Numbered from the stretch's first letter, positions 1-8,726 are shown. The stretch is DNA of 64,000 bases from Nocardia aurea (GCF_003123685.1 NZ_QCYJ01000020.1:62001-126000); one strand, 5' to 3'. Numbers and translations: made by a program. The notes: generated by a model from the sequence alone, not told the origin.

Positions 1-261
1 GTCGACCTTCACGCGGTCGGTGGCGAGAATGTCGGAGCCGAGTGGTGCGGTGAGTTGTGCGGCGACGGTGATCATTTCGCCGTCGACGTATTCCTCGCCG
101 GTGGTCCAGGAGATCGGGCAGGGTCCGATGGTATGGCTGGGGTGGGCGTAGCGGTCCAGGAGTTGCCCGTCGGCGTCGCGGAGGTCGCCGTAGGCGTCGG
201 CTTCGCCTTCGCGGTAGACCTCGACCATCACCCCGAACGGGTACTGCGGCGGCTCGTCCAT
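1..261 (-). CDS. Phage head-tail joining protein, 3' end missing
   Basis: The first 87 codons read as open frame and run off the left edge of the window. The start ATG overlaps the stop of the upstream connector gene as TGATG, which fixes the start. The visible part is acidic, begins MDEPPQYPFG and has no motif I recognise. Its place directly after the capsid and connector genes suggests a head-closure (stopper) protein. That role is inferred from gene order only. Confidence 0.55.
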   Translation of the reverse strand, partial: MDEPPQYPFGVMVEVYREGEADAYGDLRDADGQLLDRYAHPSHTIGPCPISWTTGEEYVDGEMITVAAQLTAPLGSDILATDRVKVD

Positions 262-665
262 CAGCAGATGAGCGGTCGCCCACTGGCGAGTCCGGCGTTG
301 CGGAGCACGAGAACCGATTCATAGCACAGACGTTCGGCGGCCTGCGCGATGGCGGCGGGGTCGGGCAGGCGGTAGGCCACCGACCCGCCGTCCACGGACT
401 GGCTGGCGACCTCGGCGCGCAACGCCCCCGCCGCTGGGGTGATCCGTGCCTTGGTCCAGGCGATGACCTGGAGGCAGGTCGCTTCGCGTAGGGCCTCGCG
501 CTGGTCGGGATCGGAGGGCAATCCGGCGGGGGTCGTGGCGTAGAGGTCGTTGACGGTGTGGTCGCGGACCAGGCTCGACGCCGAGGCGATGAGTGCTGCG
601 GCGTCGGCTGGGATCGGGTCGAGTCGGTGGGTGAGGTCGGCGGGTGTGGCGTAGACGAGCATCAC
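261..665 (-). CDS. Phage head-tail connector protein (gp6-like)
   Basis: 134 residues, mostly helical, with an N-terminal 'ATPADLTHRL' segment and evenly spaced helices, as in the small HK97 gp6-like connectors that attach to the portal ring. It follows the major capsid gene with a 4-base overlap (two ATG codons in tandem at the start), so it is probably translationally coupled. Size, order and composition support the call; no catalytic motif is expected. Confidence 0.65.
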   Translation of the reverse strand: MMLVYATPADLTHRLDPIPADAAALIASASSLVRDHTVNDLYATTPAGLPSDPDQREALREATCLQVIAWTKARITPAAGALRAEVASQSVDGGSVAYRLPDPAAIAQAAERLCYESVLVLRNAGLASGRPLIC

Positions 666-1696
666 GCGGCGTCCTTGGTTGTGCGCTTGGTCGCGGGCGG
701 CTTCGCCCCCTCTGGATCGCCGCCTTCGGGGTTGCCGCCGGTGGGGGCTGGGGCACCGGCCGGTGCGGGGGCTCCGGCGTGGGGTCCTTGGAGTAGGACT
801 GCGCGGTCGGGGTCGAGGCAGGTGACACCGTAGAGGGTGTCCACGGAGATGACGGTGGTCTTGTGTCTGATGTCGTAGTCCATCGCTACCCGCATCGACA
901 GGCCCTTGTATTGCACGGTGAACACTTCGGCGCCGGGCGGCAGTTCCATCGGCGCGGACGCGAACGCGAACGCTGTGGAATGGAACGCGACCCCGACTTC
1001 GGTGGTCGGATCACCCGGTCGCGGCGCAGGTGAGGGCTGGCCGACGTTCTGCGACCAGAAGGTGTCGAACCCGACGATCTGCTGACCGATGCTGCCCTGG
1101 CGCAGCGCGGCGGTGGAATCGCTCTTGTCTGCATGCAGCAGCAACGGTTTGCCCAGCCAGCGGGCCTTGGTGGTCGGCCCGATGACCGCGCGCCGTCCCG
1201 GTGCGGGTACGGACTGGATATCGAGCAGGCGTCCGGCCTCGATGAGGTTCTCGGGGTTCTCCCAGAGGAGATCGTCGCCGGTGCCGTAGGGGTCGGTTCC
1301 GGCCTGTTGGGTGATCGCGGCCCGCAGCGAGAGGAGGTCGCGGTCGACTTTCTGGGAGATGGCTTCCATGGCGGGGCGCAGGATTTGTTCGTCGAAGTCT
1401 TCGATGTCGAGGGTGAGTTCCTCAGAGGTGACTTCGACGGAGACGTCGGCGATGGTGTCGAGGACGACGGGGATTTTGGATTCGGTGGTGTCTTGGATGA
1501 CGATGCCGCGCGTGCGGTCGAAGGTGGTGGCTTCGAAGCGGGGTGGGCGTTTGACGTTGACGGTGTTGCCGACCTTTTGGGGGCCGAAGTCGCTGGAGAT
1601 GTCGCGGTAGACCAGCGGCAGCATCACCGTCAGCTCGTAGAGGTTGGCCAGACTGCGTCTGGCGAGGACGTCGGGGGTGAGGAATACGTTGGGCAC
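662..1696 (-). CDS. Major capsid protein, P22 coat-like
   Basis: 344 residues starting MPNVFLTPDVLARRSL. It has the features of the P22 gp5-like coat family: an N-terminal 'Y.L.VMLPLVYRDISSDF' helix, a segment with 'GNTVNVKRPPRF', and an I-domain-like central region. Family members form the icosahedral shell around a scaffold. The C-terminal ~45 residues are a Pro/Ala/Gly-rich tail ending in Lys/Thr/Asp/Ala residues, longer than the core fold needs and probably surface exposed. The scaffold gene lies immediately upstream, as usual for this family. Confidence 0.8.
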   Translation of the reverse strand: MPNVFLTPDVLARRSLANLYELTVMLPLVYRDISSDFGPQKVGNTVNVKRPPRFEATTFDRTRGIVIQDTTESKIPVVLDTIADVSVEVTSEELTLDIEDFDEQILRPAMEAISQKVDRDLLSLRAAITQQAGTDPYGTGDDLLWENPENLIEAGRLLDIQSVPAPGRRAVIGPTTKARWLGKPLLLHADKSDSTAALRQGSIGQQIVGFDTFWSQNVGQPSPAPRPGDPTTEVGVAFHSTAFAFASAPMELPPGAEVFTVQYKGLSMRVAMDYDIRHKTTVISVDTLYGVTCLDPDRAVLLQGPHAGAPAPAGAPAPTGGNPEGGDPEGAKPPATKRTTKDAA

Positions 1697-1727
1697 AAGC
1701 GTCTTTCACAGTGGATCGGTGGGCGGG

Positions 1728-2414
1728 TTAGGTGCGGGTGTCGGCGATGGAGGCGCGGACCTTGCGCCGGATGGCGTCGATGTCCTCCTCGTCGGCGGGT
1801 GCGGGTGGGGTGGCGTTGCCCGCGGTGAAGTCCCCGCCGGAGCGTGGCGTTATGGGGGTGGCGGCGAGTTTCGGGTTCGCTGTCAGTGCGTCGGTGACGA
1901 GGGTGTCGAGGTGTGTGGTGAAGTCGGAGGCTTCGGGGTCGAGGGCGCCGAGGGCGCCGGTGCCGCGTAGGTAGGGCATGAGCAGGGCGTGGTCGGCCTT
2001 CTGTGTGGTGGCGGCGGTGAGTAGGGCGTCTTTGATGCGGTAGTCGCGGAGTTTGCGGTCCGCGGCGCTGGCGCGGTCGGTGAGTTCGGCGATCACCTGC
2101 TCCGGGTCGATTGTTTCGTCGGCAACCAGGCCGATCGCGCGTCCGATCTCCTGGACCAGGTCCTCGCGCGCCTGCTGGGCGGCGCGGTCACGCGCGGTAT
2201 CGGCCCCGGTGCGGGCCTGTTCAAGTTCACGACGCAGGTCGGCGACCAACGTTGACAACGCGGCCGGGTCTTGATCAGTCGGCAAAGCGCTTCGCGGCTC
2301 CGTCGTCGTGGTGGGCAGCGTGGTCGACTCCGTGGCACGATCGGATATCGGAGGAGTCTGGGCAGGCGCCTCAGGCAGCGCTTCGGTTGTTGCCGGTGTG
2401 ACTTCGGTGGACAT
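1728..2414 (-). CDS. Phage scaffolding protein
   Basis: 228 residues, acidic and Ala/Thr/Glu-rich. A disordered N-terminus is followed by a long predicted coiled coil (about residues 50-125, with 'DLRRELEQARTGADTARDRA') and a charged C-terminus with 'IDAIRRKVRAS'. This is the usual build of a capsid scaffold, which is lost from the procapsid during maturation. It sits directly before the capsid gene. Its 5' side borders the inserted cargo segment rather than the portal gene. Confidence 0.75.
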   Translation of the reverse strand: MSTEVTPATTEALPEAPAQTPPISDRATESTTLPTTTTEPRSALPTDQDPAALSTLVADLRRELEQARTGADTARDRAAQQAREDLVQEIGRAIGLVADETIDPEQVIAELTDRASAADRKLRDYRIKDALLTAATTQKADHALLMPYLRGTGALGALDPEASDFTTHLDTLVTDALTANPKLAATPITPRSGGDFTAGNATPPAPADEEDIDAIRRKVRASIADTRT

Positions 2415-2596
2415 CTGGGTTCCTCTCTCGACGATCAGCCAGAATTGGGGCGACTTCAGGGTTCAGACAATCGGCCATGTACGGGATAATTGCCGCGCCA
2501 GCTGGTGGCACATTCAAAAAAATCTGAAACCGCACGCGGAATCATTCCCAAATAGCAAGCATCAGCTGGTTCGCACATCCCGTGAGTCCGGACCTA

Positions 2597-2618
2597 ATTC
2601 CCGCGACGAAGCGGGAAT
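2597..2618. terminator. Perfect 8-bp stem-loop at the edge of the cargo insert
   Basis: ATTCCCGC and GCGGGAAT flank a 6-nt loop. The hairpin lies between the divergent scaffold and GDP-mannose dehydratase genes, inside low-GC DNA. There is no long U-run, so it could be a weak terminator, an operator or a relic of the insertion. Confidence 0.4.
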
Positions 2619-2722
2619 GTTGACGAGGTGATGGGGACATGCGAGAAGTGATCCGCATGCGCTACGATCCAAAGGCTCGCATCCGCGAAACAGCCATGCG
2701 ATCAGAGCCGCAAGTGGAAGGT

Positions 2723-3721
2723 ATGATGAATCGCCGAGCATTGATAACCGGCGTCGCCGGCCAAGATGGCCGATATCTTGTCGAGCTCCTGCTCGGTAAA
2801 GGGTACTTTGTCTACGGAATAGATATAGACCGATCAGGGATCGCGCAGATGGGCACCGAAGTTGCGCTGCTTTCAGATCCTGCGCGCATTACTCTATGTT
2901 GCGCTGATGTCACCGACAGCGTAACCCTTCGACTAATAGTGGACGCGTTCCAGCCATCCGAGGTCTATAATCTGGCGGCTAGATCTCACGTGGGTCAGTC
3001 ATTCAAGACTCCGAACGAGACAATGCGAATAATCGCTGGGGGAACCGCGACCGTGCTTGAAGTCCTGCGAGGCCGTCATCGAGACGCGCGCGTATACCAG
3101 GCGTCGAGCGCAGAAATGTTTGGAAACTCCCCCTCACCACAGAATGAACTTTCCAGGTTCTCTCCGCTCAGCCCATACGCGAAGGCAAAGCTACATGCGC
3201 ATAGAACAGCTCAGTCGTACAGGACCAGGTTCGACATGTTCGTATGCTCAGGAATACTATACAATCATGAGTCGCCAATCCGGCGTCCCGAATTCGTCAG
3301 CAGACGAATTACACAAGGGGTCGCGTCGATAATTTCAGGCAGAGCGACAAAGATTGGTCTAGGAAACCTGAATTCACGCCGCGACTGGGGACATGCACAG
3401 GACTACGTTTACGCAATGTGGCTTATGCTACAGCAGTCTAATCCCGATGACTATGTGGTTGCGACCGGCCGAGACCGCAGTGTTGCAGATTTCGCTCGCA
3501 CCGCGTTCGATAATGTCGGATTAAACTGGGAAGAGCACATTGTTGAAGACCCGACACTTCGTCGCCCACTCGACCCTCCAGACCTTTGCGGCGACGCGTC
3601 GAAGGCACATACTGAACTAGGCTGGCAACCAACAATATCGTTCAATGACCTGATCGCTGAAATGTTGGCCCACGATCTCGATGAAGCGCGAACGCGCGTC
3701 ACACGAGTTCCATGGGGTTAG
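2723..3721 (+). CDS. gmd: GDP-mannose 4,6-dehydratase (phage cargo gene)
   Basis: 332 residues from the chosen ATG pair; an in-frame ATG at 2639 would add 28 residues. The pair is preferred because GGAAGG precedes it and 'NRRALITGVAGQDG' is the conserved Gmd N-terminus. This extended SDR converts GDP-mannose to GDP-4-keto-6-deoxymannose, the precursor of GDP-fucose and GDP-rhamnose. Visible family marks are the NAD(P) glycine motif, 'QASSAEMFG', the catalytic YAKAK (Y-x-x-x-K), 'GILYNHESP' and 'RDWGHAQDYV'. Base composition is clearly lower in GC than the flanking phage genes and it is read against them, so it is a moron. A role in remodelling host surface glycans is inferred. Confidence 0.85.
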   Translation: MMNRRALITGVAGQDGRYLVELLLGKGYFVYGIDIDRSGIAQMGTEVALLSDPARITLCCADVTDSVTLRLIVDAFQPSEVYNLAARSHVGQSFKTPNETMRIIAGGTATVLEVLRGRHRDARVYQASSAEMFGNSPSPQNELSRFSPLSPYAKAKLHAHRTAQSYRTRFDMFVCSGILYNHESPIRRPEFVSRRITQGVASIISGRATKIGLGNLNSRRDWGHAQDYVYAMWLMLQQSNPDDYVVATGRDRSVADFARTAFDNVGLNWEEHIVEDPTLRRPLDPPDLCGDASKAHTELGWQPTISFNDLIAEMLAHDLDEARTRVTRVPWG

Positions 3722-3834
3722 TCATGTCTTTGAAGATTTGGCGGCACACGAAGCCGGTAGAGTTGAGGGCGGCAGCGAGGGAACGGAGCATGCGGTTCGA
3801 TCATCGCCGCGATTGCGAGTTTCAAGCCGAATAT

Positions 3835-4575
3835 CTAGAGCAAGTCCCCCGGCTTTGGCTGCTCGATATCGTCATAACGAACGCGGATCACTTCGGATAC
3901 ACTACCTTGTGAGCGGCGTTGATTCAGCTTCGACAGGTTGTCGCCATCTGATACGAATTGCGCGGCACCCAAGGTTCCTGTTCCGTGTATCCCAGCTAGT
4001 ATCACCAACTTCCTCGCCGGATTGCGCGGACTACTGATTGACGCAATCAATCCGTAGTCGAAATTTCCGTTCACCTCTCCAGGGGGAGCCTCTCTCGATG
4101 AACGCAACCTGCCGGGGTTTCGGAAACTATCGACAAGAATATTATCGTCATTCTCGGCCGTGATCGAGTAGCGCATCTCTATCCTCTCCGAGATCTGCCG
4201 CAGGACCGAGTTTCGGGCCGGTCCGCAAACAAGTACTAGATTGTTATTCCACAAATCATCATTGCTACTAACGCGACGATCGGGATGAATAGAGAATTCT
4301 GCACCCTCCTTGAGACCGAGCGATTCGAATAGCGTAGCGAGAGCCCTGGCCGCGTGCGTGTCGGTCGCTGGGTAGTTGTACGCCTGCTCTGGAGCATCGA
4401 AAATAGCAGAATGCACAATCATGTACGGACCAGCGGATCCAAAGAATTCGCGAAACGATTTCCCTAGTTTTCGCTCGTTGCGTTGTCTTGTGAACCAACC
4501 GGCCGCGTTCGCTAGTATAATGCCGACGCTCGCTGCAACCAGATTCGCAAGTACGTCTCCGAGTGTGAAAGTCAC
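3835..4575 (-). CDS. Membrane-anchored protein of unknown function
   Basis: 246 residues from a GTG at 4575 with GAGG upstream; an upstream in-frame GTG at 4704 gives 289 residues but adds a poor-looking N-terminus. One hydrophobic helix (about residues 5-27, 'VLANLVAASVGIILANAAGW') is followed by a basic stretch and a cytosolic domain. Notable segments are 'YPATDTHAARALATLFESLG', 'NNLVLVCGPARNSV', 'DYGLIASI' and 'AGIHGTGTLGAA', which look like alternating beta/alpha elements of a nucleotide-binding-like fold. I do not recognise the family. Codon use is AT-richer than the phage core. It converges with the gmd gene 113 bp away. Confidence 0.6.
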   Translation of the reverse strand: MTFTLGDVLANLVAASVGIILANAAGWFTRQRNERKLGKSFREFFGSAGPYMIVHSAIFDAPEQAYNYPATDTHAARALATLFESLGLKEGAEFSIHPDRRVSSNDDLWNNNLVLVCGPARNSVLRQISERIEMRYSITAENDDNILVDSFRNPGRLRSSREAPPGEVNGNFDYGLIASISSPRNPARKLVILAGIHGTGTLGAAQFVSDGDNLSKLNQRRSQGSVSEVIRVRYDDIEQPKPGDLL

Positions 4576-4902
4576 GGGTATAGACCTCAATCGCTGCAGC
4601 TGGCTGTATAAGAGCGACCTACCGTGAGAGCGTAAACCCGCGCAGAGCCCTTGGCTGCCCATCGGTCGATCCCCATGCTCGACCTGGAAGAACTTGGTCG
4701 ACACGTACTTCTATCACGCCCCAAGCCATCTCGCGTGTCAAATTAGCCGGTCAATGGCCAACAACGCCAGCGGATTGACGGACAGTTAGGGCTCTGGTGC
4801 ACGAACACAAGGCTTTCCGAAGACCAGCAACCTAAAGGTGCACCGGTGGTTGCCATACCGTTAGCCCAGGTCATCGCCATGAAAGTGTGAGCAACCATGA
4901 AG
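4576..4902. other. Region between membrane gene and portal, no confident gene
   Basis: About 327 bp. On the minus strand an ATG at 4899 follows the portal stop by a few bases and opens a short frame beginning MVAHTFMAMTWANG, ending at 4743. In related phages a minor head (MuF-like) gene usually starts here, so this may be the stump of such a gene cut by the cargo insertion. I cannot support an intact gene. Confidence 0.35.
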
Positions 4903-6444
4903 TCACGAACGCAAGCGGCGGGCGAGCTGCCTGCTGAGCTGTTTCTCAGCCTCGGTGCGGATGCGGCCGACTTCGTCGTTGACGTCGTCACCGGACCAGT
5001 TCGGATTGCGTTCGCGCACAGCCTGTTCGGTCGAGATCAGATCCGAGCCCTTCAACGTCGCCAACCGCGTAGCGGTCTCCAACGGCGGGAGTTGGGCACG
5101 GACAGGCCAGCGGACTTCGGGGTCGGCCTTCAGCTCGATACGGGATCCGAACTGGACGTGGTCGAGTTCGGTGAGGGTGCGGGCGAAGGGGCCGAGTTCG
5201 GCTTTCCAGTAGTTGATCTTCTGGTCACGGGTGGCCTCCGACAACTTGTCGCGCGAGTTCACGCCAGTGGCAGTGACCATTCCCGCGCTGCGGTCGTCGC
5301 CGAAAGCGGACGAGGACAGTCCGGCGCTGCGGAGGATAAGTTCGGTGATCTCGGCCGCGGTCTGCTGATGTTCCTCCCAACGAATCGTGAACTGCTGCGG
5401 AACGATCGGCGGCTGACCATCCTTCAAACTGCCCAATCCGGCGCCGGGCAGGGTGGTGTAGATGGCCTGCTCGGAGTCGAACACCGCCCCCGAACCAGGG
5501 CCGCGAGCCTGGGTGACGGCCCTGTCCACGAACAGCCGTGCGCGGCCGAGGTCGATATCGCGCAGCCACGCCGACCACGTCTCATCGAGCGCATCCAGCA
5601 GCGGTTCCTGCCCTTCGAGGTCGGAGCGCCCGAGCTGCGCGAGTCCTGGTGTGTGCCGCCAGGTTCGGTTCGGTCGCACGTTCGGGACGTACCGAGCGGT
5701 GAGGGTGTTCACCCCGGTCGCTATCGCCGCGTCACTGTCGACCACGGGCGCGGCCCACGCGGTGGCAGGGTGTTCCAGGAGGTTTCGGCGCTGGCCGAGC
5801 CGATCCCGGCTGCCTCGGTAGAGGCCGTGGTGGATGCGGCCGGGCCCGTGGTACTCGAGGTGCCGCCACACGACACCGCTGCCGGTGTCCTCGGCGACGG
5901 CCTGCCAGAACGTCACCGCCGCCAGCCGGTCATACCGCCACACCGGCACCGCCGCGTCGGCGGACATGATCCCCAGGTTCACCCGGTCGCTGATCGCGTG
6001 GTCCCACCACGCACGCAGGTACACCCCGCCCAGCACTGAAGCGAGTTCCCCGGCTTCGAGCAGTGTCGAGGCGGTATCCGCGCCGCCGAGCAGCAGTTCG
6101 AGGCGGGTTTGGGCGGTCTTGCGGTCCCCGCGTGCGTCGGTCTCGCCGATCACGAACCGCGGTGCCTGGGAGAACAACAGCGCCGACGACCCGCGCGCCA
6201 GGTCAGCGGCAAGGGGGACGTGCAGGCGTTTGGTCGCCTGCGGATTCGGGCGGCCCCAGAAGAACCGCGCGACCCGCCCCACCAACCCGCCCGCGAACTG
6301 GGACGGCCGGAAGGCGGGGTAGCGCTGGTAGTGCTCGGCGAGGAAGTCGGTGTCGCCCGCGTACCAGGCGTCCCACACCCGCATGGCCTTCTGTGCCTGG
6401 TCGAACGGTAGCGGGGGCCAGGCGATGTCGGAGTCAGGCAGCAT
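4903..6444 (-). CDS. Phage portal protein (SPP1 gp6-like)
   Basis: 513 residues from the ATG at 6444 (MLPDSD); another ATG is at 6456. The portal ring forms the DNA entry vertex and docks the terminase. It shows typical portal features: an N-terminal helical 'WDAWYAGD', the 'LHVPLAADLARGSSALLFS' segment, an acidic 'WEEHQQTAAEITELILRSAG' crown-proximal region and the 'SRDKLSEATRDQKINYW' helix near the tunnel. The C-terminus ends in a basic 'RQLARRLRS'. It overlaps the large terminase stop by 11 bp, so the two are coupled. Confidence 0.85.
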   Translation of the reverse strand: MLPDSDIAWPPLPFDQAQKAMRVWDAWYAGDTDFLAEHYQRYPAFRPSQFAGGLVGRVARFFWGRPNPQATKRLHVPLAADLARGSSALLFSQAPRFVIGETDARGDRKTAQTRLELLLGGADTASTLLEAGELASVLGGVYLRAWWDHAISDRVNLGIMSADAAVPVWRYDRLAAVTFWQAVAEDTGSGVVWRHLEYHGPGRIHHGLYRGSRDRLGQRRNLLEHPATAWAAPVVDSDAAIATGVNTLTARYVPNVRPNRTWRHTPGLAQLGRSDLEGQEPLLDALDETWSAWLRDIDLGRARLFVDRAVTQARGPGSGAVFDSEQAIYTTLPGAGLGSLKDGQPPIVPQQFTIRWEEHQQTAAEITELILRSAGLSSSAFGDDRSAGMVTATGVNSRDKLSEATRDQKINYWKAELGPFARTLTELDHVQFGSRIELKADPEVRWPVRAQLPPLETATRLATLKGSDLISTEQAVRERNPNWSGDDVNDEVGRIRTEAEKQLSRQLARRLRS

Positions 6445-7741
6445 CGGGCACCTCATCGAAACCGATGATCGGCCGCCACAGCCGTTCAGTGGTGATCAGC
6501 GCGTAGCGCAGGGCGTCGATGCCGTGGTCGTTGACCTTGATCGGAGCGTCCTCCCCTTCCTCGGTGGCCTTGGTCGACCACGAGTAGCCGGGCAACTCGA
6601 GCAGCAACGCCGGACACCGCGACGACACCCGCAGCAGGCCGCGGGCGAACAGCATCGCCATCACCCGCAGCCCGTAGAGGACGTCGTTGTCGGCGACGCC
6701 GGTTTCGAGGCCGTCGGTGTCGAGTTGCACCCGCAGCGACGCCGCCGACGGGTCGGCTATCACGAACTCCGGACGCATCCGCGCCTGCCGCAGATCGGGG
6801 AGGTGGCCCTGGGCGAGCCACGCCCGGATGTCGGCCGAGAGTTCAGCGTCGGTCTTGCGCTGGCTCATGGTCGAGGGCTCGTAGCGGTATTCGTCGACGG
6901 CGTAGAGGACGCCGTCGACGCCGATGCCGAGCAGGACTGCGTGGGTGGGGTTGGTGGTGCCGTAGTCGATACCGACCGCAATCAACTGAGCCATCAACGG
7001 CAGCGTGGCCCAGTCGATGACATGGGTGTCGTCCCACGAGTCGAACACCGACCCGTCCGCGGCCACCCAGTGCCCGAGGATGAAGCGCCGGTACCAGAGT
7101 CCGGAGTATTCGCGCTTGTATTGGAGTTTTCGTTTCTCCGACAGGGCGGGGTTGTCGTCGAGCTCGAAATGCCATGTCCGCCAGTCCGGTAGCAGCGGTT
7201 CTCCCTCGGCGTCGGTGCGGCCGATGCGGTCGAGGAATTCGCGTTTGAGCCAGTGCACGGGGTTGTCGGGGTTGGTGGAGCCGAACAAACGGGCGTCGTC
7301 GAGAGACATGCGCCCGAGGAGTTGGCGGAAGAAGTCGGGGCGGATGACGGTGATCTCGTCCACGTACGCCCCGGCGACGGTGAGCCCGCGCAATGACATC
7401 TCCGCTTTCGCATCGGAAGCGCCGAGCATGTAGACCCGGCGACCGAGCACGGTCGCGGTCGGTGCGCCGAGGGTGTAGGAGACCCGCCCGGCGAGATGTC
7501 CAAACAGGGCGGGGTCGCGCATGGGTTCGATGACGTTGCGTGCCAGCGATTCTCGGGTGCGGCCGACCATGACGAACTGTCCGCCCGGGGGTGGATCGGA
7601 CAGGAAGATCAGCCAGCACAGAATCGAGGCGATCGTTTTGCCGGAGCGGATCGCGCCTTCCCAGATGTTGCAGCGTACGACCGCTTCCACGATCGAGACC
7701 GCTTGCTTGCGCGAGATGGGTAGTTCGTCCAGGACGCTCAC
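6434..7741 (-). CDS. Terminase large subunit
   Basis: 435 residues. The N-terminal packaging ATPase shows a Walker A (GAIRSGKT, residues 29-36) and a Walker B with catalytic Glu (AYVDE, about 125-129). 'STNPDNP' fits the coupling motif. The C-terminal RNase H-like nuclease has its acidic residues in 'VGIDYGTTN' (Asp259), 'VIADPSAASL' and 'KVNDHGIDALRYA'. The family cuts concatemers and pumps DNA into the prohead. All key residues are present, so it should be functional. It overlaps the upstream gene by 4 bp. Confidence 0.92.
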   Translation of the reverse strand: MSVLDELPISRKQAVSIVEAVVRCNIWEGAIRSGKTIASILCWLIFLSDPPPGGQFVMVGRTRESLARNVIEPMRDPALFGHLAGRVSYTLGAPTATVLGRRVYMLGASDAKAEMSLRGLTVAGAYVDEITVIRPDFFRQLLGRMSLDDARLFGSTNPDNPVHWLKREFLDRIGRTDAEGEPLLPDWRTWHFELDDNPALSEKRKLQYKREYSGLWYRRFILGHWVAADGSVFDSWDDTHVIDWATLPLMAQLIAVGIDYGTTNPTHAVLLGIGVDGVLYAVDEYRYEPSTMSQRKTDAELSADIRAWLAQGHLPDLRQARMRPEFVIADPSAASLRVQLDTDGLETGVADNDVLYGLRVMAMLFARGLLRVSSRCPALLLELPGYSWSTKATEEGEDAPIKVNDHGIDALRYALITTERLWRPIIGFDEVPDAA

Positions 7742-8379
7742 GACACCGCGCTGTCGTCATCGATGTCCTGCGGCAGTACGGCGGGGGCGGAGTCGAGGAG
7801 GACGGCGTCCCGCTCGGTTTGGTCTTGTTCGACCGCGGCTTTGAGCTTGCCGAACAGGTCACCGAGCATCGACCGGTCCGAGGCCACGGTCTCGTTGGCC
7901 TGGTTGGTGATCAGCTCCGACAGACTCCGCAGGGCCAGCGACAGCGCGGTGTAGCCGTCGCGGACATCGCGCAGCGGCGGCAACGGCAGCGTGACGGGGA
8001 TGAGGGTGTCGAGGCCGCGTTCGTAGGTGGTGACCGGGCTCCACAGTCGCTCGTGCAGGGCGGGGATCTGGGCTTCGAGCATTTCGGCGAAATCGAGGCG
8101 TCGCCGTTTGAGTTGTTCGAGGCGTGCGGCGCTGGCCTCGGCGGTCTGGGATTGGTCGAACCGTATTCCGAGGCGGCGTGCCCAGTAGGTGATGGTGGCG
8201 GGGTCGACTCCGAGGATCGTGGCGATCTCGTTGCGGCCCTTCCCCTCGGCGTGTAGGTCCACGATGCGGTCCCGGTCGGCCGCGGTGAGTTTGCCCGGCC
8301 GTCGTCCTGCCGCACGCCGCGCCTCGGCAGCGGCGTCGAAAGCCAGGTCCTGGGCATCGTTGCCTTCTGTGTTGGTCAT
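7738..8379 (-). CDS. HTH DNA-binding packaging protein
   Basis: 213 residues. Residues ~33-70 are a clear helix-turn-helix ('AEGKGRNEIATILGVDPATI'), preceded by a basic 'AAGRRPGKLTAADRDRI'. The C-terminal two thirds are helical and acidic. Small terminase subunits bind pac/cos DNA with such an N-terminal HTH and oligomerise through helices. It overlaps the large terminase start and lies 5 bp after a P27-like gene. Which of the two is the true small subunit cannot be told from sequence alone. Confidence 0.6.
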   Translation of the reverse strand: MTNTEGNDAQDLAFDAAAEARRAAGRRPGKLTAADRDRIVDLHAEGKGRNEIATILGVDPATITYWARRLGIRFDQSQTAEASAARLEQLKRRRLDFAEMLEAQIPALHERLWSPVTTYERGLDTLIPVTLPLPPLRDVRDGYTALSLALRSLSELITNQANETVASDRSMLGDLFGKLKAAVEQDQTERDAVLLDSAPAVLPQDIDDDSAVS

Positions 8380-8384
8380 GTCGT

Positions 8385-8726
8385 TCAGCTGCGGAACCGC
8401 GCGGCCCAGGCCGCGATCTTGCGGTCCGCGCGGTCACGCACTGCCGACATCGGGTTCGGCACCGGGGCGCCCGAGGCCGCGTCGATCACCAACAGGCCGG
8501 TTTCGGCGAGGATCACTGTGGCCTCCTGGAACTCGGCCAGCGCTTCGCAGTAGGCGGCGAACTCGAAGATGTTGGCGGGGGTGAGTTCGGTGTGCGGGGC
8601 CAGGCGCTCCCATATGGCGCGGGCCTCGCTGGTCAGCCAGTCGGGCGGGGCGGCTTTCCATGCCGACAGCGACACCGGTGCGGGGCGGCGTAGCGGGATG
8701 ACCGGGAAGTCGTCGGGAGCGATCAC
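8385..8726 (-). CDS. Terminase small subunit, P27-like
   Basis: 113 residues from a GTG with GAGGTGAG just upstream. The segment 'PPDWLTSEARAIWERLAP', then 'LTPANIFEFAAYCEALAEFQEA' and a C-terminal 'NPMSAVRDRADRKIAAWAARF' match the layout of P27-family small terminases (a 'tP..l...ak..W..l.p.L' start and a closing helix after 'NP'). It is the first gene of the packaging operon. Confidence 0.7.
   Translation of the reverse strand: MIAPDDFPVIPLRRPAPVSLSAWKAAPPDWLTSEARAIWERLAPHTELTPANIFEFAAYCEALAEFQEATVILAETGLLVIDAASGAPVPNPMSAVRDRADRKIAAWAARFRS

Noticed and set aside
1133..1828. Long plus-strand open frame across the capsid gene
   Set aside because: Low-complexity Gly/Val/Asp composition typical of an opposite-strand shadow in GC-rich DNA; the capsid gene explains the region.
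3712..3912. 66-residue plus-strand frame directly after gmd
   Set aside because: No ribosome site fits, composition does not look coding, and most of it overlaps the end of the opposite-strand membrane gene.
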